Assembly (NCBI GenBank): GCA_964017125.1
Contig: OZ024902.1
Coordinates: 31,796,118 to 31,860,117, forward strand
DNA from: Flabesymbios commensalis
Lineage: Eukaryota; Annelida; Polychaeta; Terebellida; Flabelligeridae
DNA length: 64,000 nt
Reading direction: 5' to 3'
Positions 11,901 through 23,724 of this stretch are shown here, one piece after another; within the stretch, counting starts at the first letter, position 1, and every line of letters begins with the position of its first letter. A program made the translations under genes and the position numbers. Below the pieces are notes generated by a model. The model saw only the letters and a list, made by a program, of their open reading frames with translations. It was not told where the DNA came from and searched no databases.

Positions 11901-12199
11901 TGATGGGCCAGTTAGAAAAATCTTACACAACAAGAACATTGTCGATAAATTCCATAGTTCCCATGCTGTATCTAAATTTAGCACACTGATGGAAGAAGAA
12001 TAATCTGTGAAACATCTTGACATCAATGTAAAACTTAAGTGGAATAAGAAAGGCTAAAATAAACAGCCTAGTAGTTTCGATTTTCAGATTTCCGGCACTT
12101 TGTCAGCACAATGTCCCGATAGATTTGTTTAACAATACTCGCCTTATCTATGAAGGAAGTATCGATCCCTGAAAATCTTGTGATCCGGACACATTGCTA

Positions 12200-12307
12200 C
12201 CCGTAAACACAAGACAGCGACCCAATGTTGGGTCAATGTTGGTCCAGCTTCTGCGACGCTGGACCAACATTGACCCCACAATGGGTCAATGTCTAGTATT
12301 TGCTGGG
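12200..12307. mobile_element. PAL-A, full-length copy
   Basis: The left end CCCGTAAACACAAGACA follows TA and the right end is GTATTTGCTGGG. The arms CCCAATGTTGGGTCAATG and CATTGACCCCACAATGGG pair. The apex is TGC, which is GCA on the other strand. Confidence 0.9.
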
Positions 12308-13744
12308 ATGCAAGTGGAGTTGAACATGTTAACAAGACTGTGATTTTTCCTTGGTGTACAGCTGCAGAAAACTGTTGCCAAGCAGAGTAAATATGTACGT
12401 GTATATTCTTCTCTATACATCAAATTACAAATCAAATCAGGGCTTCATTTTATTTTTGTATGGGATGAATACGATTTTAGGCAACTGTTTTGCACATCTA
12501 ATAAACCCTTCTTGGTATGTTGACATGAATCAGTATTCTAAATATCACTTACGTTCCCCACAATACTACACATTTTACGACTGGACGGGATAAACATTTA
12601 TCAAATTAAGGATTGATATAAAACCGGCGATCTCCGGCGTGATAGTGGGCGGTATCAACAAATACACCTCTGCCCTTTCCTAAAATATACAGTTATGGAT
12701 TATTCAAAATTAAATTTGGCTTCAGCGTTTTTTCTACTGAGAATCTGATGTTTCCTTCTAATACAAAAACACAGGTAGTTGAGGATTTTAATTATGTGAT
12801 AGTGTAAATTTTAATGGCATATAACAGTCAGTTCTGGCTTATTTATCATAAGACGTTTTCTCATATGAACATAATATAGGCCCCTCTCAGCAATACGGAA
12901 TAAGCAAGAAATCGAAATCTCATAAAAAAATACTAATAATTTCCTTCATTTTCTGCATGGCAATAAACTTGATTATTATAGTGTGGTTCCATATACACTA
13001 CATGTAATTTGTTTTGGTTATACTTTACCAGCATATGCTGGCTGCTTTATAACGAAAAACAGACACAATGGTCATTTTCAAACGAGCGCGTTCCATTTAC
13101 AAATTAATAATTAGCCCACAATGTAAAGAAAACTCGCCATTCATAGCCAGGCAAATGTTGACTGCTGCTAAAACATACCTCCCGTATGTAGGTATACAAT
13201 CACTCATAACATTACCCAACGTTTTACACTCGCCACTGTTTATACATTTATAATGCCGCCAAATTGTTTCACAATTTATTCGATCAAAGTCAGTGTTCAA
13301 ATGTATATTTGCAGCGTTCCGTGTGATTAAGATATTTTCGCGGATGTCTAAGCATACCTAAATATTGCATATTTATGTACAGGTAAACATGTTGGAATTA
13401 TGCATTTAATTTTAAAGATATAACCATGTAATATTGTAATTGTATGGTGCATAATATAACGTTGTAGCTTTGCTGCATCCTTCTGATTACAGTTAAAAGC
13501 AGTTAAAATGCGGTACATGTCGTTAATCTTTTGGTCCCAGCGCGACGACAGATGTGAAAACGTTACGTTTCCACATCTGTACAATCTGCATGAGTGTGTC
13601 AGACCACTGTTTTCCAGTATGGTAGTCCATGTTTTAAGCATGTGGATCACGATGTCGGGTTAATCCCGGCACTAAAGTGGTGTTAACCCCGCAATCCCGG
13701 TCACCCCATCCACCTACTCCACATATCCCTGCACCGGAAATCCC
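12308..13744. other. stretch without gene
   Basis: A+T-rich sequence with no recognised element or exon. Confidence 0.5.
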
Positions 13745-13838
13745 CAAACCCAATGTTAATTTAATGTTAGGCCAGCGTCGCATACGATGGACCAACATTA
13801 TTTCAACATTGTGTCAACGTCTTGTGTTTTCAGGGTTG
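13745..13838. mobile_element. PAL-A, partly decayed
   Basis: CAATGTTAATTTAATGTTAG and CCAACATTATTTCAACATTG are imperfect arms around GGCCAGCGTC, apex GCA, ATACGATGGACC. The right end TCTTGTGTTTTCAGGG is worn. Confidence 0.75.
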
Positions 13839-13917
13839 GTCCAATAATGCATTGACCCTTTGGGCACCAAACAGGACTATAAATGTTCTGACTTTCCATT
13901 GCTATTTTAAATAATAC

Positions 13918-14222
13918 TTAACCCTTCACCAGCTAGTGACCCTTATGTATGCGGCATCAGATATTTTCAAATGCAATTTATCTGATAGAAAAATACATTA
14001 TTCTAGACAATAAGAAAGAAAATCGCCGTAGCTGCAAATCAATACTATTACAATAGGATATTGTATACAATTGGGGAATTTTCGTTCCTTGTGAGTTATA
14101 GGAATTCGCGGTAGAAATTTCACGCTCAGCGTAAGTGAAAATACGATGAAATTTCCAAGTAAGTAACCTCAAGTGATCGAAAATTCTCAATATATTAATA
14201 ATTTAGCAGTGTATAAGGGGTT
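13918..14222. mobile_element. divergent TTAA-type element
   Basis: The left end TTAACCCTTCACCAGC and right end GTATAAGGGGTTAG resemble the TTAA families. An internal degraded hairpin lies around GAAATTTCACGCTCAGCG. It fits neither B nor D closely. Confidence 0.4.
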
Positions 14223-14673
14223 AGTGATGACCAGCGTTGATTCTCGTTGGCATTGCGGGTCAGATTCTTGTTATGTATCACACAATTTATGTATGTATTA
14301 TAGGATAAGATTTCACGGTGGTATTTTTTGTATATTATACACGACCATATTTGTAAAAGAAGAATGTCTGATTTTTATTGCGCACCTCACTACAGAGAAA
14401 GGCAAGTAGTTTTTCGTACTGTTCCAGCTTGAGTTCTTTAAATTAAAAATACAGCCTGTAAAATTACTTTGATTCTTGTTACAATAATTATGGTGAAGAT
14501 GCTGCGAAAAACAAAGGCAAAGTCGAAATTTATCCATATAACAAAGCATTGGGGATTCACCCGGATCTTGGTACATTTATTCAACAGTTTGATGTAAATT
14601 TAAATCATTTATTAAACACAGTGTTAATAATAATATCAAAGGACAAAAACTGTACTTTGATCTGGTGTAGTGA

Positions 14674-14845
14674 TTAACCCTTTCGGTGCGGGGACCGTCT
14701 TTAGACGATTCTGACGTCTAATTCTCTGGAATTATTAAAAAAATATATAATTTCCATAGAACCATAACATAGGTATTCAAATGAAGCTGAAAGAACTAAA
14801 TAAGACATTAATGATGATTTTAAATTAAAAAAAACCCTTTAATCC
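14674..14845 (+). mobile_element. TTAA-C element, copy 2
   Basis: It begins with TTAACCCTTTCGGTGCGGGG and ACCGTCTTTAGACG, then has CAAATGAAGCTGAAAGAACT and AATGATGATTTTAAATT as in the first copy. The right end is cut short just before the ATTC array. Confidence 0.6.
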
Positions 14846-14858
14846 TTTGATACACAAA

Positions 14859-15892
14859 CATTCATTCATTCATTCATTCATTCATTCATTCATTCATTCA
14901 TTCATTCATTCATTCATTCATTCATTCATTCATTCATTCATTCATTCATTCATTCATTCATTTATTCATTCATTCATTCATTCATTCATTCATTCATTTA
15001 TTCATTCATTCATTTATTCATTCATTCATTCATTCATTCATTCATTCATTCATTCATTTATTCATTCATTCATTCATTCATTCATTCATTCATTCATTCA
15101 TTCATTCATTCATTCATTCATTCATTCATTCATTCATTAATTCATTCATTCATTCATTCATTCATTTATTCATTCATTCATTCATTCATTTATTCATTCA
15201 TTCATTCATACATGCATTCATTCATTCATTCATCCATTTACTCATTTATTCATTTATTCATTCATGCATTCATTCATTCGTTCATTCATTCATTTATTCA
15301 TTTATTCATTCATTCATTCATTTATTCATTCATTCATTCATTTATTTATTCATTCATTCATTCATTCATTCATTCATTCATTCATTCACACATTTATTTA
15401 TTCATTCATTCATTAGTTTGTTCGCTCGTTCGTTCTTTTGTTCGTTCATTCATTCATTCTTTCATTCATTCTTTCAGTCATTTATTCATTCATTTATTCA
15501 TTTCGTCAGTCATTCAGTCAGTCAGTCAGTCAAACATTCGTTCGCTCGCTTGTTTCCTCGTCCGTTCGTTAGTTCGCTCATTTATTCATTCATTCATTCA
15601 TTCATTCATTCATTCATTCATTCATTCATTCATTCATTCATTCATTCATTCATTCATTCATTCATTCATTCATTCATTCATTCATTTATTTATTTATTCA
15701 TTCATTCATTCATTCATTCATTCATTCATTCATTCATTCATTCATTCATTCATTCATTCATTCATTAATTCATTAATTCATTAATTCATTCATTCATTCA
15801 TTCATTCATTCATTCATTCATTCATTCATTCATTCATTCATTCATTCATTCATTCATTCATTCATTTATTCATTCATCCATTCATTCATTCA

Positions 15893-15924
<32 letters not shown>

Positions 15925-16313
15925 TTTGTTCGTTCGCCTGTTCGTTCGTTCGTTCGTTCGTTCGCTCGTTCATTCATTCATTCATTCATTCATTCATTCA
16001 TTCATTCATTCATTCATTCATTCATTCATTCATTCATTCATTCATTCATTCATTTATTCATTCATTCATTCATTCATTTATTCATTCATTCATTCATTCA
16101 TTCATTCATTCATTCATTCATTCATTCATTCATTCATTCATTTATTCATTTATTTATTCTTTCATTCATTCATTCATTCATTCATTCATTCATTCATTCA
16201 TTCATTCATTCATTCATTCATTCATTCATAAATTCATTCATTCATTCATTAATAAATTCATTCATTCATTCAATCATTCATTCATTTATTCATTCATTCA
16301 TTCATTCATTCAC
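14859..16313. repeat. giant (ATTC)n microsatellite, about 1.45 kb
   Basis: The ATTC unit repeats almost without break. Patches of other tetramers are embedded: TCAG-type runs near 15502-15533 and 15892-15924, and GTTC/GCTC-type runs near 15416-15445 and 15928-15970. Scattered ATTT variants occur. Open frames through it encode only His-Ser-Phe-Ile repeats in every forward frame. Confidence 0.98.
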
Positions 16314-16369
16314 TTGCCTGTTATATTTGTCCATTACCAGCAGTATTTGTGATCTCAGCTGTGAAATGA

Positions 16370-16745
16370 GCCATTGTGGTACGACCTGACATTAATCGCG
16401 CCCCATTACGGGCTCGCGTGATCGGCAGCTAATTTATAAATAGCCTCGTAATTGAGCTTACTATTACGCTGATTGCTTCCAGAAAGGTCGACACAGTGGC
16501 CTAATTATCTGTCTAAAGGGCAACGTAAACAGGCCACCTTATTAGCAATTAGCTTGATAACCTATCATAATCATGACGTCAGCGGGATAAAAGATCCCAG
16601 TATGAACGAGACGTGGCCATAACGCATGCTGGCCCTGCGTTGCGATGACGTCTCCATTTTGCAGCTCAAATTTGATCAAATTGAGCTCATGTTTCTGATA
16701 TTTTATCTCGTTTTCTGTAATTAGCTCTGACGCGGCAGTAAATAG
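16370..16745. promoter_or_regulatory. motif-rich island, possible enhancer
   Basis: This single-copy stretch has many words resembling developmental factor sites: CTAATTATC, GCAATTAGC and GTAATTAGC (homeodomain), CATGACGTCA (CRE-like) and GTAAACAGG (forkhead-like). No exon was seen. A PAL-A-like fragment lies at about 16603-16650. The call rests on motif density judged by eye and is weak. Confidence 0.25.
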
Positions 16746-16785
16746 TATTACTGCATCGCTAGTTGGTTTTGTGGAGCTTCGGCAG

Positions 16786-17729
16786 ATATGTACGGCTTTT
16801 TAGGGCCATCACAAATACAAGTTAGACGTTGTGGAAATACAAGTTATAGTTGCCGTGATACAAGTTGGACCTGTAGAAATACAAGTTAATGTTGTCGAAC
16901 TACATCTTAGTTCTGTTGAAATACACGTTAGAATTGTTGAAAAACAGTAAGTGTTTTTTTCAAATTAATTTGTATCTCGACAAAAACAACTTGTATATCA
17001 CCAACACTATCTTGTATTTCAACAACTGTCAACTTGCATGTCGCGAAATACAAATCCATGTGTTTTCCCTTTTCAGTGTTGACTTGTTTTTTCGCAACAG
17101 CATAGCATGTATTTCCACACGACGTATAACATGAAACATCGTCAACATGATTCATCTTACAACAGGTGTAGATAAGCATGCTAGCTGTAATGAAACGTTC
17201 CCTTGTAATCATTACGCTCACGTACATTGTACCAACACAGTACCAACATCTAGCTTGCTGGGATCTGTGGTATGTGTTGTCAGCGAATGGCCCCTACGAC
17301 ATGGATCACATAAATTATCGTCACCCCCCTCCTCGAGACCAGCTAACGTGTAGTTCTACATGTGAGAAGATAAGATGATGATGCATCCTATCTGTATAGC
17401 GATACATGTTAGACCTGTGGAAATACAAGTTAATAGTGGGACAAAGTTCAGTTTTATGTCGCGACATGGCCCAAATGGCATGCTGCAAGTAGCGCGGTGT
17501 TGAAACACAAGTTATAGCTGTTGAAACACAACTGTTTTTTGTCGAAATACAAGTTAAATTTAACTTGTTATTCAACAAGTCTAACATGTATTTCAACAGA
17601 GTTAAGATGTAATTGGACAACATTAATTTGTATTTATAAAGATCTAACTTGTATCGAGACAACAATAACTTGTATTTCGACAACGTGTAACTTGTAATTG
17701 TGGCGGCCATAAAAAGCCATCGTAGATAT
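16786..17729. mobile_element. FB-G foldback element with 21-bp phased arms
   Basis: The outer ends GGCTTTTTAGGGCC and GGCCATAAAAAGCC are inverted. Inside each is an array of seven units built on ATACAAGTT. Left units start at 16815, 16837, 16858, 16879, 16900, 16921 and 16942. Right-arm units on the other strand start at 17562, 17583, 17604, 17625, 17646, 17667 and 17689. Further units in opposite orientation follow at 16967, 16988, 17009 and 17031. The centre at about 17130-17390 is unrelated sequence with no gene seen. Long inverted ends made of short tandem repeats are the hallmark of foldback-type elements; the superfamily is not known. Confidence 0.85.
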
Positions 17730-17901
17730 GAGCCCAGTTTGTAGCACGGGCGACCAGGAATTGTGTCTGCGTATTCAAATCCAGGTTTATGCGATATTGT
17801 TGTTTTTACACTTCACACATTACAGTATATCTTGGAGTGATCATCGGTTTTTTCCAGCGTTAGCGATAAAAATGAATTTGAAAAGCCTCATTAAATATCA
17901 T

Positions 17902-18028
17902 GGGCCCAAGTCTCGTATGCTACCCCGTAATTTAAATAACAACTGAATGACGGCTGTAATTTGTTGTTCTCGTCATGTGACAGGTTGAACCACTCTTCGA
18001 TTGGTCGGGGGTAGAATAAAATACTTGG
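17902..18028 (+). mobile_element. GGGCCC-ended repeat (J), likely complete
   Basis: It starts TGGGCCCAAGTCTCGTATGC and ends AATACTTGG, weak inverted ends. The interior CTCGTCATGTGACAG is shared with 11624 and 63588. It lies about 170 bases beyond FB-G. Confidence 0.5.
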
Positions 18029-18105
18029 ATCGAAATATTTTATACAAACTAGGTTTTTTTCAATTTTAATTTTGTTTTAATACATAAAATACATATGCCA
18101 TGGGT

Positions 18106-18196
18106 TTACGTGGACCGTATTTAGACGTTAGAATCTGACGTCTGCAGAGGTCAGATTCTAACGTCTAAAGACGGTCCTCACGCTGAAAGGGTCAAA
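18106..18196 (-). mobile_element. TTAA-C fragment reduced to its hairpin
   Basis: GACCGTATTTAGACGTTAG with ATCTGAC pairs with GTCAGATTCTAACG and TCTAAAGACGGTC around a 10-base loop. The right side CGCTGAAAGGGTC matches the start of the other TTAA-C copies in reverse. Confidence 0.7.
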
Positions 18197-18362
18197 CTCA
18201 CAACAAATTTTTTGCTGTGTTTTTCCTGTTTACAGCGGCGTGTGGTCAGTCATTTTAAACACATTTGAAAACAATCCGTTAGCCTCGAGGTTTTTTCCAT
18301 TGCTATGTTATTTCAGCAGTTCGCAAAACAGGGAGATGTAGCTGTGTTAGCATCAGTCTGTC

Positions 18363-18427
18363 TGTCCAGCTCTGGTTGAATGTAGGGCCAGTGTCGGAGA
18401 CACTGGCCCAACATTCAACCAGAGCTG
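18363..18427. mobile_element. PAL-A, near-perfect palindrome
   Basis: TCCAGCTCTGGTTGAATG and CATTCAACCAGAGCTGGA flank the stem GGCCAGTG/CACTGGCC with apex GGA. The AGTG/CACT pairs replace the common AGCG/CGCT on both sides. Confidence 0.9.
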
Positions 18428-19268
18428 GACGCTGCGCGATCATATTCACCATGTTTACAAGACGGTATTGTGTGCCGCGAGTTTCGGAAACAAAGACAAT
18501 CGGTGGATAAATTCAAGCCACGTAAGCATCAGTCGCTTTTGTCATGTAGAGAGGCGCAAGTGTGGTGTTAACCCAATGATTACCGTGGGATTACACCGAA
18601 AAAAAATCTGATACAATTCACATTTACCATAAATTCAATAGGTAAATAATATAATATGTTTTAATGATTCGGTCGGTCTTATTGAGTGGAATTATTCGCA
18701 CTATGATCACCTGGTGAAAATTCCACTTCGAAGTAGAACGATATCCACGCGCCACTTTGAGTCACACTTCGGGCTAATGGGGATCACGGCCAAAATGAGC
18801 ATTTCATGGGGTTGTTATTACTATAAATAACAGTATAACAGGGGTGGTCCTCTCCACGTGCTGTTACTCTGAAAACAATAGGAGCGGGTGCCAATGAATC
18901 TGTACGTGCTGCTGCTACCATCTTATCTGCAGGTGTTTTATGTAAAAACAAACGTTTCCTCTGTTTTTTCCTGTCTGTTCAAACACAGCGCGAGTTGTCC
19001 ACTATTTATTTAGACTAAATGATCTGCCTGCAAAACATGCGTTCTCTGTCGCGGTTGTGTTTGTGTTAATTGTATGTACATTGTGCGATATTAATTTTCA
19101 ATGTACATAGTACAGTGTACGATATTTATTATTAATAGTCTATGCTCATTGAATTACAATTAATTAATAATTAATAATACTTTTATAGAAATATAACATG
19201 TGGATAAATGTTGAATCAGGAATCATCGTGAGTAGTAGCTGCATGTCATTGTTTTGGTCCTACAACAT
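18428..19268. other. stretch without gene
   Basis: No element or exon was recognised. Confidence 0.5.
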
Positions 19269-19505
19269 TTAACACTTTAAGCCCTCACGATGCAATAAAG
19301 CATAATTTTACATCCCTGAAAACAGACTTCATTTTCCAACAACTGGGGGTTTCAGAATGAAAATTTCCATAAAACTGGCTTACGAATACATGACAATTTT
19401 CTTTATTTTTTAAACCACATCAACTCATCTTCATCCTCTACAAGTCGAGAATTGCGGCTTGTAGTGGATGGGGATGGTAAATAATTTCAGGATTGAAAGG
19501 GTTAA
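19269..19505. mobile_element. TTAA-E element
   Basis: It is bounded by TTAACACTTTAAGCCCTC and GATTGAAAGGGTTAA. Near its right end it has a hairpin, CATCCTCTACAAGTCG with CGGCTTGTAGTGGATG around AGAATTG. The layout (TTAA ends and one hairpin near one end) matches B and D, but the sequence differs. Confidence 0.6.
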
Positions 19506-19964
19506 GTCAATCTCATCGCATTTCAGGCGTTATACATTGAACCATACTCGTTTGGCATGCATGTCAAAATAATTGTAATACTTTCGACTACAAACCATCA
19601 GCTACATATATCATTTACAGCTGATGGCTAATTTCACCTATGTTCGAAAGTCTGCAATGCCGCCCAAATATGGCTCCATGTTTTATAAACAGGTGGTTTA
19701 GGAACCTCCATTTGCTCGTCTATATTTAGTGATTGAATTTGGAATCTGTAGTTAATGTCATCTGACCCACGTAAACAACCTTACCTGACAAATGTTAGAA
19801 AGCGGCATTGGGCCCCATTAATTAATTCATTTATTCATCCGTCTATCCATCCATATATCCATATATAACAGTATCGCCACATCGATGTTCAATGATCTCT
19901 CTTTAAATAAAAATGATAAATCCTTCCAAATTGCATTGTTCCTAAGCCATAGATAAGAATAGAA

Positions 19965-20040
19965 TCCATAGCCATAGCGAGCTATCACAGCATACGAGCG
20001 CTGAATCCACTAAGCCACCGCGCCGCTGAGCCTTTTGGTC
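19965..20040 (-). mobile_element. tRNA-like fragment, possible second SINE
   Basis: On the minus strand GGTGGCTTAGTGGATTCAGC fits a box A. No good box B follows. It is not a tRNA gene. Confidence 0.35.
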
Positions 20041-20689
20041 CTCATTTAGTGGTGCAGGCGGACTATATTTAATCAGATCAGCGTGAAATGAAACAAAGCT
20101 GATGAGATTAAGGAATCCCCGCCGCCCGTAATTAATAAAAACCGCCATGGACAGAATAATAAATTCCACGTAGGTGCATGCTCAGATTTTTACCGGCTTT
20201 ATAAACTCACTGCTTGTTAAATATGCAAGTGCCGCGTTCTTCGTTCATTCCAAATTGGATTTACTGACTGTGTTAAAAATATATATAATTTATATTCCAT
20301 ATAATTTTAAATTATAGCTTTAATTGAGATCAACATTTAATACAAATATTTTCCAAGCTGTCCAAGAGTCCAAGCTGTTTTAAAACGTCAAAGCCTCTCT
20401 TGTATTGAGATGGCTGATATGATTTTCTGGGGAAAAGGAAAGCAAACAAAATGAGCACGATGATAAAACGGATTTACATCCCACGCTCTTTTGTTTCTTC
20501 GTTTTTATCACTCAAAAATTGTAAGCAAGGACTGTCTGTTCAATAAGATCATTCAACTATGTGAGTAATTTTCATCCACATGTTGTCGGCACAACATGAA
20601 TGGAGTTATTATACAGTGTGACATTGTAAGGATAAATTATAACTTACACCGCTAACTTTAATCCGTTTTACTAGCGGGTTAAATCATTG
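20041..20689. other. stretch without gene
   Basis: Nothing was recognised. Confidence 0.5.
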
Positions 20690-20860
20690 TTATTCGAAAT
20701 GAAATGAACGTTGAAACATCACGATTTGCAAATGTTTGATCTTAAATCAAACGAATATGAGTAGTTTTTACCCACTTGAAGTTGTGGGTCGCGGTAGCGA
20801 GACACAACTTCAAGTGGGTAAAAATGTAAATTATTTAATTTAGCGCTTTGAACAACCACG
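20690..20860 (+). mobile_element. TTAA-D element, copy 2
   Basis: GATTTGCAAATGTTTGATC precedes a perfect outer stem TACCCACTTGAAGTTGTG/CACAACTTCAAGTGGGTA around GGTCGCGGTAGCGAGA. The right flank ATTTAGCGC matches copy 1. The ends are indistinct. Confidence 0.7.
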
Positions 20861-21429
20861 AAAACATGAATTAGCTTTTTTTTGTTGTATTTTTTGCAGT
20901 TGAGTTTTTGCACATAATCATACTTATCTGAAGTTAAGCCTATAGTACGTATATCATACCGTACCATAGCATAGGGCCTACAACACCGTACAGTAGATCA
21001 TTACGTATCTCAACGTACCCAACCTGCGTGCAGGGTGTACTTCCTACTACAGTGAGAAAGAATACAACTGAAGTCTCTACAGGGTGATCGTACCGTAACA
21101 TTAAGTTCAAAAATAAAATAACAAAAATATTATATCATCAATAGATAAAATAATAAAATGCTTCTAAAATGCTCTGATTAAAATAATAAACCTCATAAAG
21201 CACATAGAAAGAGAGATTCCGAGCTTTGAAATTAAAAACATTAAATGTAATGGACTGGCATAATTAACTGCATTGCCATTTATCATGTTCATGGTTGGTA
21301 TATTTTGTCCTGTGTAAGTTTTCATTGCACTCCCTCTCCGTGTTTAAATCCGTTGTGAATTCCCGGCTGGGCGGGTTGATTTGATTTAAAAACCTTAATC
21401 CGATGTTTCTCATTTCCATGCTGCTTCAA
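20861..21429. other. stretch without gene
   Basis: No feature was recognised. Confidence 0.5.
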
Positions 21430-21515
21430 TGACGAGGTATTCGCCAGCGTCGAAGCAATGTTGGCCCAGCGTCTACGACAATGGCCAGCATTGCTCTAAC
21501 ACTGGCTCGTCTTCG
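21430..21515. mobile_element. PAL-A, decayed
   Basis: GACGAGGTATTCGCCAGCG, AGCAATGTTGGCCCAGCG and CCAGCATTGCTCTAACACTG, then TGGCTCGTC, keep partial pairing. The apex TAC is GTA on the other strand. Confidence 0.7.
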
Positions 21516-21884
21516 CTTGTCGCCTGATGAGATTTAGACACGTTTATGAAGCGTGAATAATTTTATCTGGTAATGCTTTCATTGTAAATGATGTGCCGTG
21601 CGTCTTTGTAATTAAAGCGGTAGGACCCATTAAACATGATGAAGCTCTCCATAATATCGCTCCCATGGATGTAGGCCAATTCTCAGATCGTCACAGTAAT
21701 GAGATTTCTCTATTTTCTTCTTGGCAGACAGTCAGGATTCAACCAGGATCTATTTTCATTATAAAATGTTTATCTCGTTAATTTACGATATTTATGCTTC
21801 TAAACAATGTTGACGGCGCAATCTTTGTAAAATAATTTTAAAAGAAAAGGTCAAACGTTCTTTATTGTATAGCTGTTAAGACCC

Positions 21885-21925
21885 AAGTAGTATCTAGTCA
21901 CCTTGAAAAAGGGTTCTAGAAGGTT
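21885..21925. repeat. AGGGTTCT-type inverted fragment
   Basis: TAGTCACCTTGAAAAAGGGT and TCTAGAAGGTTCTCAA resemble the flank of the palindrome at 23821 (ATAGGTTCTTTGCAAGGAAC). The family is unassigned. Confidence 0.3.
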
Positions 21926-22402
21926 CTCAACTGTATAGTAGAATAAAACAGGTTGCCCATTTAAATATGGAACCATTCTCTGACATACCATAAAATTAAT
22001 ACAAGAAAAAAGAGGTACTTATCGTAAAGTGTACTCACAGCAGAGATTATAATGTAACTAGTGAATGTGTTATAATGTTTTTGTCTATGCAGGGCAAAAC
22101 AAGTGCAAAATTATATATCTTCGCACTTTTTAACGAATTGTGACAACACAACTGATAAACCTGTGTAATTTGTTTCTAATTTGTGTCTAATTTGTGCTGT
22201 AATTGTATCCCTAAAACATACGCGGATCTCAAACTGTCTCACTTCTGATTACATCTTAACAGGCCACGGAAACCTGAACCAAGAACTTGATGCTGGTCAC
22301 GCTGATCGCTTTAAAAAAGTCCTCTGGCTATTGTAATTCGAATAAAAGCCACGTGTTACTCTCAAAGAAATCACAGGGGTATCATGTGTTCTTCTAATCC
22401 AC

Positions 22403-22440
22403 TCCCAGCAAATGCGATATGTTGACCTAATGTTGGTTTT
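22403..22440. mobile_element. PAL-A left-end fragment
   Basis: CCCAGCAAATGCGATATGTT and GACCTAATGTTGG match a PAL-A left end with no right half. Confidence 0.45.
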
Positions 22441-22486
22441 TAGGTGTCATGTTTTCTGTTTGAAAAATACCTGTGCCGTTCATGTA

Positions 22487-22595
22487 GCACGATATGTTGA
22501 AACAATGTTGTGTTAATGTTGTGCCAGCGTGTGCGACGCTGGCCCAACATTAATACAACATTGATTCATCATGTTGTACGTCTCATGACAGCTGA
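22487..22595. mobile_element. PAL-A element
   Basis: ACGATATGTTGAAACAATG and ACAACATTGATTCATCATG pair imperfectly. GTGTTAATGTTGTGCCAGCG pairs with CGCTGGCCCAACATTAATAC. The apex TGC is GCA on the other strand. Confidence 0.85.
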
Positions 22596-22898
22596 TCACT
22601 TTTCTGCTGATATGTCAGATGTGCTGGTTTACATATTGATTGATCGTATAACATCACTTAGTGTTATTAGTAACGTTAGTCAGACCCGTCTTGGTCTTTT
22701 CACCCTGAATCCCCTTTCATCCTGCTTAATTACTATTTTGTCATCTGAGACACGTATCAAGTGCATGGTATTAAGTGCAGTTGTTGCACCTACACTTACG
22801 TTGCACTTTCAATTTCGTCTCAGTCAGTCAAATTCAAAATAAATTAAACTCAGCGCAACACTACTGCATTTGAAAGAAGATGTCCTAAATGAGTCATC

Positions 22899-23108
22899 AA
22901 ATGAAATGAATCGGACTTTAGGCCACCTTTGTGCACATATAGGCCAAACTGGGCCAGGAGTACCTCCTGAGCATGGTGAGATGAATGAAATGACACTGTC
23001 CTCCAGACACAGGATTCGAAATTCCGAGCACGCTATCTCTCGGTCACGGAGGCTCCCCACAATACTGAGTTTTACACGTGGATGGGGAAGAAACATTTTT
23101 GTTTCTTA
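22899..23108 (-). mobile_element. SINE copy
   Basis: On the minus strand it reads AAACAAAAATG, CCCCATCCACG, the tRNA-like head GGGGAGCCTCCGTGACCGAG with GGAATTTCGAATCCTG, the body CTGGCCCAGTTTGGCC and tail GCACAAAGGTGGCC. It lacks the first head seen at 26413 and part of the second head. Confidence 0.8.
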
Positions 23109-23720
23109 ACAAGTATTTCATCAGTGAACGAGAACGCGATGTTAGTTTAGCGGCTTCGCTGGGATCTAGTTTGGTGCTATAATATAATAAATATAAATTA
23201 CGCACAACCCAATCATTTATATGGTCTGACGAATATTTTCACGATAGTCATGGGTTCTTTGATCCATATAGGTCTGACATAAATTGCCAGTAGTATGTCA
23301 GTTCTGATCTAAAGTCTTTCAATAAAATGCATGGACCAAAGAAATGAGCGGTTTAACAGAGGATTAAATAATAAGTGGACTGGCGAATTCAAGATAATCT
23401 TGTACGACGCCCTAATGAGTTAATTCACTCTGATATTGACGTACCTAATGAATACAATCTGTCTACGGCATTTTTTTATGTAAAGTTTACATTATGCTTT
23501 CTCTTTATTTAACCACTCATATCATAGGCCTACGTGTGATTTTACCCACAACAAAAACACAATTTTTTTTACGAAATCTATTCAGCTGACGACAAATATT
23601 ATCGTCAGGAAAAATGATTATTGCGAAATACACAGCAGGTCTTCTTGCGTTGCGACATATGTTCAATAATATGCACCATGACTTGAACGTGGAAATATAG
23701 AAAGTCACAAAAAACATGTC
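23109..23720. other. stretch without gene
   Basis: Nothing was recognised. Confidence 0.5.
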
Positions 23721-23724
23721 AATA

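Noticed and set aside
14847-16231. Long open frames of His-Ser-Phe-Ile repeats in the ATTC array
   Set aside because: All forward frames are open because the four-base unit has no stop in them. There is no start context, domain or splice signal.
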